This document shows positions 26,898 to 36,198 of a stretch of 64,000 nt of DNA, one piece after another; positions within the stretch are counted from its first letter, which is position 1; each line of letters opens with the position of its first letter. This DNA is from a bacterium. GTDB taxonomy: Bacteria > Cyanobacteriota > Vampirovibrionia > Gastranaerophilales > Gastranaerophilaceae. The notes under the pieces were generated by a model that was given only the letters and a program-made list of their open reading frames with translations, ran no database searches and was not told the origin of the DNA. Where the stretch lies: positions 62,001 through 126,000 of the forward strand of contig JAFUEV010000005.1 of assembly GCA_017470245.1 (NCBI GenBank), in the 5' to 3' direction. A program made the translations under genes and the position numbers.

Positions 26898-26926
26898 TTG
26901 TTTTATCAAAATTTTTTTGATAAAAT
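26898..26926 (+). promoter_or_regulatory. Candidate promoter of the tonB-exbBD operon
   Basis: TTGTTT (26898-26903), a 17-base spacer and TGATAAAAT (26918-26926, extended -10), 24 bases before the tonB-like start. The region also forms an AT-only inverted repeat (TTTTATCAAA/TTTGATAAAA). Confidence 0.5.
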
Positions 26927-26949
26927 ATCTGTAAATGGGAATTTAGGGA

Positions 26950-28149
26950 ATGTCAATCACAAAAAATGACGAAGATTTAAAATCTTATAATACATCAAAG
27001 AACAAGGCTATATACGAAGTACCTGCCGTTATTAGGAAAGAAAAAGAGGGTATTTCTTTTGAAAAAGCATTATTTATTGCTTTAATATTACACCCTATTG
27101 TAATATTAGTCCTTCTTTTAGCATCTTTAGTTCTAAAACTTTTAGGTATTGATTTTAGTTTATTTAATAAACCGGACTTAAAACCAAAAGATATCGAATT
27201 TGTACTTGTGGAAAAAGAGGCTCCGCCTATAGATAAAAATACTAAAAACAGAGCAGATAAAAATTCACAGGCAGGCGGTAAACATGATCCAAAACGTCCT
27301 GTGTCTTTACCTCAAACATCAGCACCGAAGTCACCTGATAAAAAACCGACTTCACCGGCTCCGTCAAAACCTGCTCAACAGAAACCTCAAAAGCCGCAAG
27401 TAAAACCGCAGCCAGCTGCTCAACCAAAAGCGCAACAACCTGCGAAACCACAACCTGCTGCTCAGCCGCAACAGACTTCAAAACCAACGACAGAAGCACC
27501 AAAGCCTACTGCTCCAAAACCGGCAGCACCAACAGCCTCGGTACCTAAACCGAATCCGTCGTCTAATTTCAATATACCAATACCAAAATCTAATATACCG
27601 CAGATGGCACAACCCAGTGCTGCACCTGTTACTTCAGCACCTAAAATAGGTGGTTCCGGTTCAGGTTCTGGAAGTACATCAGCTTCGCCGAGTTTTTCGC
27701 CAACCACTTCAAATAAAGGTGGTGCAGGTGGCACAGGAACAGGTGCCGGAGGTGGCGGAAGATTTAGTAATGGTACCGGTACAGGGAAAGGAAATGTAGG
27801 AAATCCGGGGCCCGGTAATCCAAATGGAGCTCCTGGCATAGATGCAATTAAAGAGCCTGATTTCGGTCCTTATATGAAAGAATTGCAAAGACGTATAAAA
27901 ATGAACTGGGATCCTCCAAAAGGAAATGAAAGCAAACGTGTAATTCTGTTATTCACAATTGCAAGAGACGGAAGACTTTTAAATATAAAAGTTCATCGTT
28001 CTTCAGGATTACCTGCAGCAGATAATGCAGCAATGAACGCCGTAAAATTAACGGCACCATTCAGACCATTGCCTGCAGAATTTAAAGGAAACAGTGTTGA
28101 TATTCAATTTACATTCGATTATAACGTTTTCGGTGTAAACGGATACTAA
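26950..28149 (+). CDS. TonB/TolA-like energy-transducing protein
   Basis: 399 residues. One N-terminal membrane helix (about 40-65, ALFIALILHPIVILVLLLASL), then a Pro/Lys/Gln/Ala-rich periplasmic spacer (about 95-210), a Gly/Ser-rich stretch (225-300) and a C-terminal TonB-type domain (about 305-395: YMKELQRRIKMNWDPP, then G-R-L-L-N-I-K-V-H-R-S-S-G). It should transmit energy from the ExbB/ExbD complex to outer-membrane partners. The following exbB and two exbD genes confirm the context. TolA and TonB cannot be separated by sequence alone. Confidence 0.85.
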   Translation: MSITKNDEDLKSYNTSKNKAIYEVPAVIRKEKEGISFEKALFIALILHPIVILVLLLASLVLKLLGIDFSLFNKPDLKPKDIEFVLVEKEAPPIDKNTKNRADKNSQAGGKHDPKRPVSLPQTSAPKSPDKKPTSPAPSKPAQQKPQKPQVKPQPAAQPKAQQPAKPQPAAQPQQTSKPTTEAPKPTAPKPAAPTASVPKPNPSSNFNIPIPKSNIPQMAQPSAAPVTSAPKIGGSGSGSGSTSASPSFSPTTSNKGGAGGTGTGAGGGGRFSNGTGTGKGNVGNPGPGNPNGAPGIDAIKEPDFGPYMKELQRRIKMNWDPPKGNESKRVILLFTIARDGRLLNIKVHRSSGLPAADNAAMNAVKLTAPFRPLPAEFKGNSVDIQFTFDYNVFGVNGY

Positions 28150-28180
28150 GAAATATAATAAGAAAAGAGGAAAATAAATT

Positions 28181-28816
28181 ATGGATCTATTATTACATTC
28201 AATTCAAATGGACTGGCCGGTATTATTACCGATTCTGTTATGTTCTATTCTAACAGTAGCTGTTGCTATAAACAGATTTAATTTCTATAACAACAATAAA
28301 CGTGATGTTGTAAAATTTATCAAAGGTTTAAAAAATGAATTAGTAAACAACAGACTTGATGCCGCAAAAAGTTTAAGTATACAACTTGGCGGTGTAATCG
28401 GTGAAGTTGCGGAAGAAGCAGTAAGAATATTCTCCGAACAAAAACAAGGTTTCTCTCGTTCATTTGATATATCCGCAAATTTAGCAGTAAGAAAGTTAGA
28501 AAAATATTTAACAATTTTAGGTACAGTAGGTGGTGTTTGCCCCTTCTTAGGCTTATTCGGTACTGTTGTAAGAATCCTTTATACATTCCAAGACTTAGCA
28601 TCACAGGGAAATCAATCAGCTGCAGTTGCTATGGGTATTGGTTCTGCATTAATAGCTACTGCTTTCGGGTTAGGTGTTGCTATTGTTGCAGTTGTTCTTT
28701 TCAACTTGTTTCAATCAACAGTTAAAAGATATGAAGATGATTTTCAGCTAATTAAATTATTATTCTTAAGCTTCACTGATTCTGAAGATAAGATACAAGA
28801 AAGAGCATTAGTATAG
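28181..28816 (+). CDS. exbB: MotA/TolQ/ExbB proton channel family protein
   Basis: 211 residues with three membrane helices (about 12-30, 112-135, 147-170). The conserved stretch LTILGTVGGVCPFLGLFGTVVRI, followed by GIGSALIATAFGLGVAIVAVV, is diagnostic. With ExbD it forms the proton-driven stator that energises the TonB-like protein encoded 31 bases upstream. TolQ is the alternative name; no pal or tolB is seen nearby. Confidence 0.9.
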   Translation: MDLLLHSIQMDWPVLLPILLCSILTVAVAINRFNFYNNNKRDVVKFIKGLKNELVNNRLDAAKSLSIQLGGVIGEVAEEAVRIFSEQKQGFSRSFDISANLAVRKLEKYLTILGTVGGVCPFLGLFGTVVRILYTFQDLASQGNQSAAVAMGIGSALIATAFGLGVAIVAVVLFNLFQSTVKRYEDDFQLIKLLFLSFTDSEDKIQERALV

Positions 28817-28825
28817 GGAAATAAA

Positions 28826-29332
28826 ATGGCATTTTCAAGTTCAGATAACAAAAAATTATTTACCGAGATTAATATTACTCCGTTGACAGATATCTTTTTG
28901 GTATTACTAATCATAATGATGGTAATAGCTCCCTCTTTTCAAACTATCGATACGGATATAAATATACCTGAAATTAATTCAGGTACTGCGGTAGAACAGA
29001 AAAATGCCGAAATATCCGTTACAAAACAAGGCAACTACTACATTAACGGAAAGCCTATATCATCAGATAGTCTTGTTCAAGAGCTTACCGAGTTAAAACC
29101 GACTCTTGAAAAAGCAGAAGTTGTAGTTAAAGCTGACACACAAACAAAAAGCAGCGAAATTCAGAAGATTATGAAAGCTGCACAAGAAGCGGAATATGCA
29201 AAATTAGTGCTTGCAGGTGAACCTTTAACAAAAAAAGAACAAAGAAAATTAGAAGAACAGAAAGCACAAAACGCTGAACCGCAACAAAAAGCAGAAACAA
29301 ATAATCCAACAAATGTTGATTGGAATGAATAA
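28826..29332 (+). CDS. exbD: ExbD/TolR family protein 1
   Basis: 168 residues. The N-terminal motif EINITPLTDIFLVLLIIMMVIAP places the essential aspartate at the start of the single membrane helix. A periplasmic domain follows (about 50-135, EISVTKQGNYYINGKPIS), with an extra Lys/Glu/Gln-rich tail of about 35 residues (KKEQRKLEEQKAQNAEPQ) not usual in the family. Nine bases after exbB. Confidence 0.9.
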   Translation: MAFSSSDNKKLFTEINITPLTDIFLVLLIIMMVIAPSFQTIDTDINIPEINSGTAVEQKNAEISVTKQGNYYINGKPISSDSLVQELTELKPTLEKAEVVVKADTQTKSSEIQKIMKAAQEAEYAKLVLAGEPLTKKEQRKLEEQKAQNAEPQQKAETNNPTNVDWNE

Positions 29333-29343
29333 GGAAAATAAAA

Positions 29344-29733
29344 ATGGCAGGACAAAGAAAAACATTTAATGAAATTAATATTACTCCATTAACGGATATT
29401 TTCCTTGTATTATTAATCATAATGATGGTTATTGCACCGTTATTGGATCAACAAGGCTTGAATTTAGCAGTTCCGAATATGATAGAAGTTCAAGATGAAA
29501 TAAAAGATTCTAAACTCATAAAAATACTTGTTGATGATAATGATAAATATTTTATAGACGATGTTGAAATTGCTTCTTCAGATTTAGCGAATGTTATAAC
29601 AGAACAAGCACAAGAGAATACTGACGGATTGTTAATTATGACACAAGACAATGCAACACATGGAGCGGTTGTAAAACTAATGGATGAAGCAAGAAACGTA
29701 GGTGTAACAAATATTTCAATTACGGAATATTAA
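29344..29733 (+). CDS. exbD: ExbD/TolR family protein 2
   Basis: 129 residues, the normal length, with the same EINITPLTDIFLVLLIIMM motif and a compact periplasmic domain (LIKILVDDNDKYFIDDVEI, ending TNISITEY). Two different ExbD proteins with one ExbB suggest a hetero-oligomeric stator. Its stop codon abuts the stop of the convergent gene with no terminator between. Confidence 0.9.
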   Translation: MAGQRKTFNEINITPLTDIFLVLLIIMMVIAPLLDQQGLNLAVPNMIEVQDEIKDSKLIKILVDDNDKYFIDDVEIASSDLANVITEQAQENTDGLLIMTQDNATHGAVVKLMDEARNVGVTNISITEY

Positions 29734-30789
29734 TTATATTCCTGCAAAAAACATAAGGTTAAAAGGAAAAGCTAAAAGCAAAAATGGAATTAGCAATATT
29801 TCCGATAGAACACCTAATAATTCGACAGGAAATAATTCTATATTCATTTTTCGAAGTTTTGCTTTTATTGTTTTTTTCAATATTTTGTCATTTGTTTTAT
29901 CAGAAAGACTAACAAATTCAAACGGCACAATAACGTTATTTTCTTCATCCACAAATCCGTATTTATTATTTTTTTTAGCAAGATATATTGTTTGATTGGA
30001 AATATCATTTATTTCCGCATTATTATTTACATTTAAAGTAATAATAGTATTTGGAATATCTTTATAACTATGTTTATCCTTCTTTATAAGTTTTTTCATA
30101 AAAAAGAATGCTTCACCTGATTTGCTTCTATGTGAGATATATTTATTCAAATTATTATTTTCTACTCCCAAATATTCAATTGTTGTTACATCAGGTTTTA
30201 CTATTACCTTTTCTTTTACATCTACTGATTTTATTTTTTTATTTAAATTATCAATTTCAGTAACAAATTCCATGTCTTTAAAATCAGAAAAAGAGATCCC
30301 AAGCATCTCATATATTAAAGAATTATCATCCGGCGCATAAAATTTCTTATAGACAGGAGTTGAAACAATAATCGAGTTATCTTTTATAATTATTAAACCA
30401 AATTCTGATTTATATTTATATACTATAAGTCCATTGGAAGGATAATTTTCAAATTTTACAGAATTTATTTCATTATTGAACTTAATATACTTTGTTAAAT
30501 AATCAGAATATAATCCTTCAGGACTATATAACTCAAAAAGACCATTAGCGATATCCGCAACAAATATATTAACATTATCAATTTTGTGATGTTTAATTCT
30601 TTTATAACTTCCACTTAATATTTTTTGTTTTGTTGTTTTATCAATTAAGGTATATTTTTTATTTTCTTTAGCAATTTGTATATTAGTATTTTTTATATTT
30701 TTATATTGAGTTTCCGCACTTGCAATAAAAAACAAATTAAAAACAAAAACAATAAAAGTTCCTATAAGAAAACAAAAAATTTTTTTCAT
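29734..30789 (-). CDS. WG-repeat-like secreted or membrane protein
   Basis: 351 residues with an N-terminal signal or anchor (KKIFCFLIGTFIVFVFNLFFIASAE). Two WG-type repeats are visible, a weak one at about 35-60 (KKYTLIDKTTKQKILSGSYKRI) and a clear one near residue 280 (KKNNKYGFVDEENNVIVPFEFV). A C-terminal hydrophobic segment (about 325-350) may be a second anchor. WG repeats form beta-propeller-like binding surfaces of unknown ligand. Seven bases separate it from the upstream hypothetical gene on the same strand. Confidence 0.7.
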   Translation of the reverse strand: MKKIFCFLIGTFIVFVFNLFFIASAETQYKNIKNTNIQIAKENKKYTLIDKTTKQKILSGSYKRIKHHKIDNVNIFVADIANGLFELYSPEGLYSDYLTKYIKFNNEINSVKFENYPSNGLIVYKYKSEFGLIIIKDNSIIVSTPVYKKFYAPDDNSLIYEMLGISFSDFKDMEFVTEIDNLNKKIKSVDVKEKVIVKPDVTTIEYLGVENNNLNKYISHRSKSGEAFFFMKKLIKKDKHSYKDIPNTIITLNVNNNAEINDISNQTIYLAKKNNKYGFVDEENNVIVPFEFVSLSDKTNDKILKKTIKAKLRKMNIELFPVELLGVLSEILLIPFLLLAFPFNLMFFAGI

Positions 30790-30796
30790 CTGTTAA

Positions 30797-31420
30797 TTAT
30801 CCCATTAAATCAAATGACCTATTTTCGTAGGATACCGAACTTAAGCATCTTGAATGTTTATCCGAATTTTCAAATTCATCTTTTGTCATAACATGCCCGT
30901 TTTTAATCATTGTATATTCTATATTCATCGATTCATAATCTATATGAGAAATTTTGCCGTTAGCAGGAGAAGATTCAATATACAATTTTGTTTTCGCTCT
31001 GCCTTCTTTTCCGTCTTCTATTTTTGAATTAAGAACTTTCCCTTCTTCCAGGTATGTTTTTTTTACCAATCTCAGCTTTTTAGTACGGGTTAAATTTGGA
31101 TTTTTCCATATTAGTTTTCTTGTATGCTGTTTTTGTTCTTCTGTATTTTTTACATCAGCTGCATCCTTACCTGAAAGCAATACAGAATCACCATCTTCTG
31201 TTGTTCTTAAAATAACTTCTTCACTTTTTGAATTATAATCACCTAAAATTTGTCTAAAGAACACCCTTAACTGTCTTGCTTCTTTTTTTTGATATACTTT
31301 TGAATTTTGCCCGTTTAACACATTTAATAATTCTTGATTAGTATTGTTTTCGGGCTTTGAGTTTTGTACAACTATCGCTCTGCCAAAATTAAAACCATTG
31401 TTAATTGCTGCTACTTTCAT
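30797..31420 (-). CDS. Hypothetical protein
   Basis: 207 residues, no signal peptide, strongly basic in the middle (TRKLIWKNPNLTRTKKLRLVKKTY). The N-terminus (VAAINNGFNFGRAIVVQNSK) begins with a short ordered strand, followed by a helical region (residues 25-60) and a C-terminal beta part (HIDYESMNIEYTMIKNGHVM). Not recognised. It lies 2 bases downstream of ispF on the same strand, so it is probably the fourth gene of the nudix-HAD-ispF transcript. Confidence 0.65.
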   Translation of the reverse strand: MKVAAINNGFNFGRAIVVQNSKPENNTNQELLNVLNGQNSKVYQKKEARQLRVFFRQILGDYNSKSEEVILRTTEDGDSVLLSGKDAADVKNTEEQKQHTRKLIWKNPNLTRTKKLRLVKKTYLEEGKVLNSKIEDGKEGRAKTKLYIESSPANGKISHIDYESMNIEYTMIKNGHVMTKDEFENSDKHSRCLSSVSYENRSFDLMG

Positions 31421-31422
31421 AC

Positions 31423-31899
31423 TTAACTCCTTTTTAGTAAAACTACACTTTGAGTTGCAACTGCCTGTTTTTGTCCTACTGAATCTTGTTCTTCCATTGT
31501 TTTTGCTTTTATAGAGATTTGAGAAATATCAATTTCCAATATATTTGCCAAGTTTTTTTGCATTAAAGGAATATAAGGCTTCATTTTAGGTTCTTGAACC
31601 ATTATAGTACTATCTATATTATTAATTGTATATCCTTTTTCTTTAACTATATTATATGTTTTTTTTAATAAAATAACACTATCAATTCCTTTATAAGCAG
31701 GGTCATTATCCGGGAAATGTGTTCCGATATCACCTAAAGCTAATGCACCAAATAAAGCATCTATAATTGAATGAATTAAAGCATCAGCATCGGAATGCCC
31801 TAATAGTCCTTTATTGTAATCTATTTCAATACCGCCTAAAATAAATTTTCTACCCTCAACAAGCCTGTGAATATCAAATCCCTGACCTATTCTATACAT
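31423..31899 (-). CDS. ispF: 2-C-methyl-D-erythritol 2,4-cyclodiphosphate synthase
   Basis: 158 residues. Metal ligands D9, H11 (GFDIH) and H43 (GHSDADALIH) are intact, and GDIGTHFPDNDPAYKGIDS is the substrate loop. It makes methyl-erythritol cyclodiphosphate in the MEP isoprenoid pathway. The C-terminal segment, commonly T-x-E-x-L-G-F-x-G-R-x-E-G-I, is altered here (K-T-M-E-E-Q-D-S-V-G-Q-K-Q-A), a divergence worth noting at the trimer core. Directly follows the HAD gene with no spacer. Confidence 0.95.
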   Translation of the reverse strand: MYRIGQGFDIHRLVEGRKFILGGIEIDYNKGLLGHSDADALIHSIIDALFGALALGDIGTHFPDNDPAYKGIDSVILLKKTYNIVKEKGYTINNIDSTIMVQEPKMKPYIPLMQKNLANILEIDISQISIKAKTMEEQDSVGQKQAVATQSVVLLKRS

Positions 31900-32694
31900 T
31901 TATTTCCCCCACACAAATTTATTTATTGCTTTAACAAAACCGTCATTTTCTATTGTATCAGTTATATAATCAGCTTTTTGTTTAATTTGCTCGGTACCGT
32001 TACCCATTGCAACACCAACACCTGCCGTTAGAACCATTTCTATGTCATTATTTTGATCACCGATTGCAAGTACCTCATCAGTTTTAAATCCGAATTTATC
32101 CGCAAGAAATTTTATAGCATTACCTTTAGTTGCCTGTTTATTTGCTATTTCACAAAAATATTTTGCTGATTTTACCACATATAATTCTGGATATTTTCCG
32201 CTCAATTCTTCAATTAAATTGTCAATAAAGACTGTATCATAATTTATGGCAAGAAGTTTATTTAATTTTGAGAAATCAAGTTCATCAAAAGAATCAACTT
32301 TAAAATAATCAATACCTTTATCCCCTATATAATCTTTTATATATTGATTATCATCCTCTACATATAATCTATCTTCAACATAAACATTTAAATGAATATT
32401 TCTTTTTTTAAAATCTTTTATAATTTCACGTGCAGGCACAGGATTTAAATATTTAACATCAAGTATTTCTCCGTCATAAGTCATAACTAATCCACCCTGA
32501 TAACATATTAAAGGACATTTTATTCCTATACTGTCCGCAACGGTTTTCGTACTTGCATAGGTTCTGCCTGTAGCAATAACAACGATTATTCCGTTTTTTA
32601 CAAGATTTTGAATACAATCTTTTACATTTTTTGTAGTACCTGTTTCCGGTGAATAAATTGTACCGTCTATATCAGTTACAACCATTTTTATCAT
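31900..32694 (-). CDS. Cof-type HAD-IIB hydrolase (sugar-phosphate phosphatase-like)
   Basis: 264 residues. Motif I VVTDIDGTIYS (nucleophile D in D-I-D-G-T), motif II VIATGRTYAS, motif III Lys in ATKGNAIKFL, and motif IV AIGDQNNDIEM. A C2 cap occupies about residues 85-185. Cof-type HADs act on small phosphorylated metabolites; the substrate is not predictable. It overlaps the nudix gene by 4 bases, so the two are translationally coupled. Confidence 0.88.
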   Translation of the reverse strand: MIKMVVTDIDGTIYSPETGTTKNVKDCIQNLVKNGIIVVIATGRTYASTKTVADSIGIKCPLICYQGGLVMTYDGEILDVKYLNPVPAREIIKDFKKRNIHLNVYVEDRLYVEDDNQYIKDYIGDKGIDYFKVDSFDELDFSKLNKLLAINYDTVFIDNLIEELSGKYPELYVVKSAKYFCEIANKQATKGNAIKFLADKFGFKTDEVLAIGDQNNDIEMVLTAGVGVAMGNGTEQIKQKADYITDTIENDGFVKAINKFVWGK

Positions 32695-33221
32695 AATTTA
32701 TATGCCCTCATAAGTGCTGCTATAGACTTGGAATCATTTATTCTTCCATCTTTCACCATGGCAAAAACTTCTTCTTTATCAACTAAAATATAGTCCAAAA
32801 TTTCACCTATATCCAAATGTTGCTTCGTTTTTGTAAGTTCATTTGCTTTAAATAAATACAATTTTTCGCTGCAAAAACCCGGACTTGTCCATATAAACCC
32901 TAATGGAAGCCATTTATTTGCAACATGTCCCGTTTCTTCTTCCAATTCTCTTTTAGCGGCAGATAATATTTCTTCATTCGGCTTATCCAATTTACCTGCA
33001 GGTAATTCATAAAGTATTTCACCTGTTGGATATCTAAACTGCCTAACGAGTGCAATTTGATTGTCTTTTTCTGCAACAATTACAACTCCGCCATTATGAT
33101 GAACAACCTCTCTAATTGTTTTATAACCGTCAGATAGTTCTACGTCATCCTTTGTAATTGTAAAGACTTTTCCTTTATATATTTCAGTTGTTTTTATAGT
33201 TTTTTCATACAATTCATTCAT
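32691..33221 (-). CDS. NUDIX hydrolase, ADP-ribose pyrophosphatase-like
   Basis: 176 residues. The nudix box lies in LPAGKLDKPNEEILSAAKRE followed by LEEETG, with the Gly-to-Glu spacing one residue longer than the classic G-x5-E, as in the ADPRase subfamily. Upstream GGVVIVAEKDNQIALVRQFR and the proline in SPGFCSEKLYLF also fit ADP-ribose pyrophosphatase (NudF type), which cleaves ADP-ribose to AMP and ribose-5-phosphate. First gene of the nudix-HAD-ispF transcript. Confidence 0.9.
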   Translation of the reverse strand: MNELYEKTIKTTEIYKGKVFTITKDDVELSDGYKTIREVVHHNGGVVIVAEKDNQIALVRQFRYPTGEILYELPAGKLDKPNEEILSAAKRELEEETGHVANKWLPLGFIWTSPGFCSEKLYLFKANELTKTKQHLDIGEILDYILVDKEEVFAMVKDGRINDSKSIAALMRAYKL

Positions 33222-33260
33222 AAAAAAATTATACTAAAATCAATTTAGCGTCGCAACAAG

Positions 33261-33295
33261 CAAAAAAGGGAGAACTTGTTTATTCTCCCTTTTTA
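33261..33295 (-). terminator. Terminator after minE
   Basis: GGGAGAA (33268-33274) pairs with TTCTCCC (33283-33289). The stem is flanked by an A-run and a T-run, so it can work in both directions. It lies 52 bases beyond the minE stop. Confidence 0.85.
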
Positions 33296-33346
33296 TAATC
33301 TTTTTATTTAATCAAAAGCCGCCTTTTAAAGACAACTTTCAAAAAT

Positions 33347-33868
33347 TTATTCTTTATCTTCTTCTGCTTCAACAATAACATCATTTTCTTGCGAAGGAGT
33401 TACTATTGTTGTTTCTTCAATAACTTCAGAAGCTTCAGCATCAACTATTGTTGCATCTTCTTCGTCATCATCTTCATCAGAAGAAGTATCTTCTGATTCT
33501 TCTGAATCTTCTTTTTCATCTTCATCATCAGAAACTTTTTCTTCTTCTTCTTGAAGTTTTCTTCTCAATTCTTCAAGTTCTTCTTCCGTTTTAGCTCTTA
33601 CAATAGGAATATTAAGCATTAAAGCGACAGCATCACCTTCGTTTTTTAATCCTATTTCAAGTTCTTCTTTGTCTATTACAACATATTTAGAGAATACATT
33701 AATAAGTTCTTCTCTCATTTTATTCATTATAAGCGGGTCAAGTTTTGTCCTGTCGTGCATTAAAATTACTTGAAGTCTGTTAGTTGCACATTCACTTGTA
33801 TTTTCTGATTTTTCAATCTGAAATAACTCTCTTATTTTATTATATATATCAGCAAAAAGTGTTTTCAT
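33347..33868 (-). CDS. minE: Cell division topological factor MinE with long acidic tail
   Basis: 173 residues, twice the usual length. Residues 1-90 are MinE: an amphipathic N-terminus, then ATNRLQVILMHDRTKLDPLI (the MinD-binding segment) and VINKYVVIDKEELEIG-like topology region (here VFSKYVVIDKEELEIGLKNE). Residues 95-173 form an Asp/Glu/Ser-rich tail absent from E. coli MinE. MinE displaces MinD from the membrane so that division is placed at midcell. Last gene of minC-minD-minE, 3 bases after minD. Confidence 0.88.
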   Translation of the reverse strand: MKTLFADIYNKIRELFQIEKSENTSECATNRLQVILMHDRTKLDPLIMNKMREELINVFSKYVVIDKEELEIGLKNEGDAVALMLNIPIVRAKTEEELEELRRKLQEEEEKVSDDEDEKEDSEESEDTSSDEDDDEEDATIVDAEASEVIEETTIVTPSQENDVIVEAEEDKE

Positions 33869-33871
33869 TGT

Positions 33872-34690
33872 CTACTCCTTTCCCTGCTTTTTAAATCCGG
33901 AAAGAAATTTTTTAATTTTTCCGACAATGTCTTTAGGTTCATCTATATCCAAAAACGGAACATCTTCACCGTTTATTCTTCTTGCAACATTTAAATAAGC
34001 CCTGCCTGCTAAAGACTTTTCATTATTAACAATAGGTTCACCTCTGTTTGTAGATGTAATAATACCTGTATCTTCGGGAATTATACCGATTTTTTGGCAA
34101 GAAAGAATATTTTCAACATCTTCAACACTCATCATGTCTTTATCTTTAATCATATTAGGACGAACACGATTAATTAATAGCTTATAACTTTCAATGCCTT
34201 CTGCTGCTTCAAGTAATCCGATAATTCTATCAGCATCCCTAACTGCAGACATTTCTGGAGTTGTTACAACAATAGCTTCCGAAGCACCTGCAATAGCAGT
34301 TTGAAATCCTTGTTCAATACCTGCAGGACAATCAACAATAACGAAATCATAATCTTTTTTGAGTTTTTCCGTTATTTTCTTTAATTGCTCAGCCGTAACT
34401 GATGATTTATCTCTTGTTTGTGCAGCTGCTAACAAACATAAATTAGGATTTTTCTTATCTTTTACTAATGCTTGTTTCAATTTGCAGCGTTCTTCTACTA
34501 CATCTACTAGTGTATAAACAATTCTATTTTCAAGTCCTAATAATAAGTCTAAATTCCTAAGTCCGATATCTGTATCAATAAGGACAACACTATGTCCGTT
34601 TTTAGCAAGTGCACTACCGATATTCGCACTGGTTGTAGTTTTACCTACACCGCCTTTTCCGGAAGTGATAACTATAACTCTCCCTGCCAT
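33872..34690 (-). CDS. minD: Septum-site-determining ATPase MinD
   Basis: 272 residues. The deviant Walker A motif GKGGVGKTTT (11-20) with signature Lys12, the switch motif IDTDIGLRNLDLLLG, IVDCPAGIE and the C-terminal amphipathic membrane-targeting helix (IVGKIKKFLSGFKKQ) are all present. It binds the membrane as an ATP dimer, recruits MinC and is released by MinE. Confidence 0.97.
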   Translation of the reverse strand: MAGRVIVITSGKGGVGKTTTSANIGSALAKNGHSVVLIDTDIGLRNLDLLLGLENRIVYTLVDVVEERCKLKQALVKDKKNPNLCLLAAAQTRDKSSVTAEQLKKITEKLKKDYDFVIVDCPAGIEQGFQTAIAGASEAIVVTTPEMSAVRDADRIIGLLEAAEGIESYKLLINRVRPNMIKDKDMMSVEDVENILSCQKIGIIPEDTGIITSTNRGEPIVNNEKSLAGRAYLNVARRINGEDVPFLDIDEPKDIVGKIKKFLSGFKKQGKE

Positions 34691-34702
34691 CTAATCCGCT
34701 CC

Positions 34703-35926
34703 TTAATCATTCATTTTAAATACTACTATTTCACCGTTTATTATTCTTGCTTCTTCCGGTGTGAAAGAATTTGTTTTTTCTATATATACCGTATTCAAAG
34801 AATCCGGTCTTCTCGAATAGCAATTTGCAATTCTTAATTGTATTGCATTCATTTTTAATGCACGTACTCTGGCTTTTTGATTACCGCCTGAGCCGGCATG
34901 AGCAATACCGCTCAATACACCCCATACAGTGATATCACCAAATGCAGTAATTTCACATCCCGGATGACAATCTCCAATTATAACAACATTACCTTCATAA
35001 TTTATAACCTGCCCCGAACGCAATGTTTGTTTTATATATTTGGTAGGAAATGCTTCCAACTCTATATCTTCTTTTGTATATTCCTGCTCGGGAACAACAA
35101 TATCAGCCAATTCTTCTCTGTCTTCATAAAGTTCAGAAGGATTTTGAATATTAAATATGCTGGTTTTTTCAGGTGCAGAACCAAATATTACATCTAATTC
35201 ATCCTGTACATCACTTGATGAAACTTGATTTGTATTTTGTGCAATCGGTTCTTCAGGTTCTTCTTCTTTTATATGCGGCTCATCAGAAATTTGTTCTTCC
35301 GCATTTTCAGAAATTTGCTCAACGTTTTGCTCTTGCTCATTAGTTTCAACAATCTTAGCGATATCTTCTACCTCGTTTTCGGAAGAAGGTAAGTCTGTTT
35401 CCTCAACAATACTATAATTTTCATCCTCCGTTTCTTGAATAGCACTTACAATTTGTTGTTCTTCTATTTCAGCATCTTCAGTACTAACAGGAATATCAGC
35501 GGCAGAAACAATAAGTTCCGTTTCTTGAGGCACTGTTTGAGGTATTTCCTCTGTCTTATTATTTTCTTCTTTTAATTCTTCCGCCATTTTGTACGGCATA
35601 GTTGGTGCCACTTCAAGTGCATTCTCGGCAGAAACGTTTGAGACTATTATCCCCAGAGATAATGCTATTTTTTCAGTTTCAACAGACTTTGTATCAATAC
35701 TTGACAGAGTTGAATCTATACCATTTATTAATGATTTTATGCTTAAAAGCTGAGCCTGATTTAAATCTACATTACCCAACTTCAAACAAATTCTTCTGTT
35801 TCTTGCTTCATCTTTATCCAGAACAGAACTCAATTCAAAGATTATTTCAGGAGTTGTATTTATTTCACCCAAATCAATTATATACATATTATCATCGGAA
35901 AATTGTTCCATAGCTTTCACTTTCAT
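34703..35926 (-). CDS. minC: Septum-site-determining protein MinC with long acidic linker
   Basis: 407 residues, longer than usual (about 230). The C-terminal beta-helix (about 295-400) is classic MinC: KQTLRSGQVINYEGNVVIIG, DCHPGCEITAFGDITVWG and LSGIAHAG. The N-terminal 90 residues are a divergent MinC N-domain, and about 95-285 is a Glu-rich, low-complexity linker. It inhibits FtsZ assembly away from midcell. First gene of the min operon; 12 bases separate it from minD. Confidence 0.92.
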   Translation of the reverse strand: MKVKAMEQFSDDNMYIIDLGEINTTPEIIFELSSVLDKDEARNRRICLKLGNVDLNQAQLLSIKSLINGIDSTLSSIDTKSVETEKIALSLGIIVSNVSAENALEVAPTMPYKMAEELKEENNKTEEIPQTVPQETELIVSAADIPVSTEDAEIEEQQIVSAIQETEDENYSIVEETDLPSSENEVEDIAKIVETNEQEQNVEQISENAEEQISDEPHIKEEEPEEPIAQNTNQVSSSDVQDELDVIFGSAPEKTSIFNIQNPSELYEDREELADIVVPEQEYTKEDIELEAFPTKYIKQTLRSGQVINYEGNVVIIGDCHPGCEITAFGDITVWGVLSGIAHAGSGGNQKARVRALKMNAIQLRIANCYSRRPDSLNTVYIEKTNSFTPEEARIINGEIVVFKMND

Positions 35927-36198
35927 ATCCTCAAGGTTTATTAAGACAAATAAAAACCACCCGTTCTACATAAAACTACAATATACCAAATTGACCATGA
36001 TTTCAAATAAATGCAAACATTATGTTTAGTTTTATAAATAATATTTAGCTTAACAAAACTACACATTAGGAACATTTAAATCAATTTTATATATTCACGA
36101 GATTTATATCGGTGTAAACTAACAAACCTAACAAACTAACTAACCATAAAACATAAACCATAAATAATTTCCCCAAACAATTTTGAAATGTAATTTCT

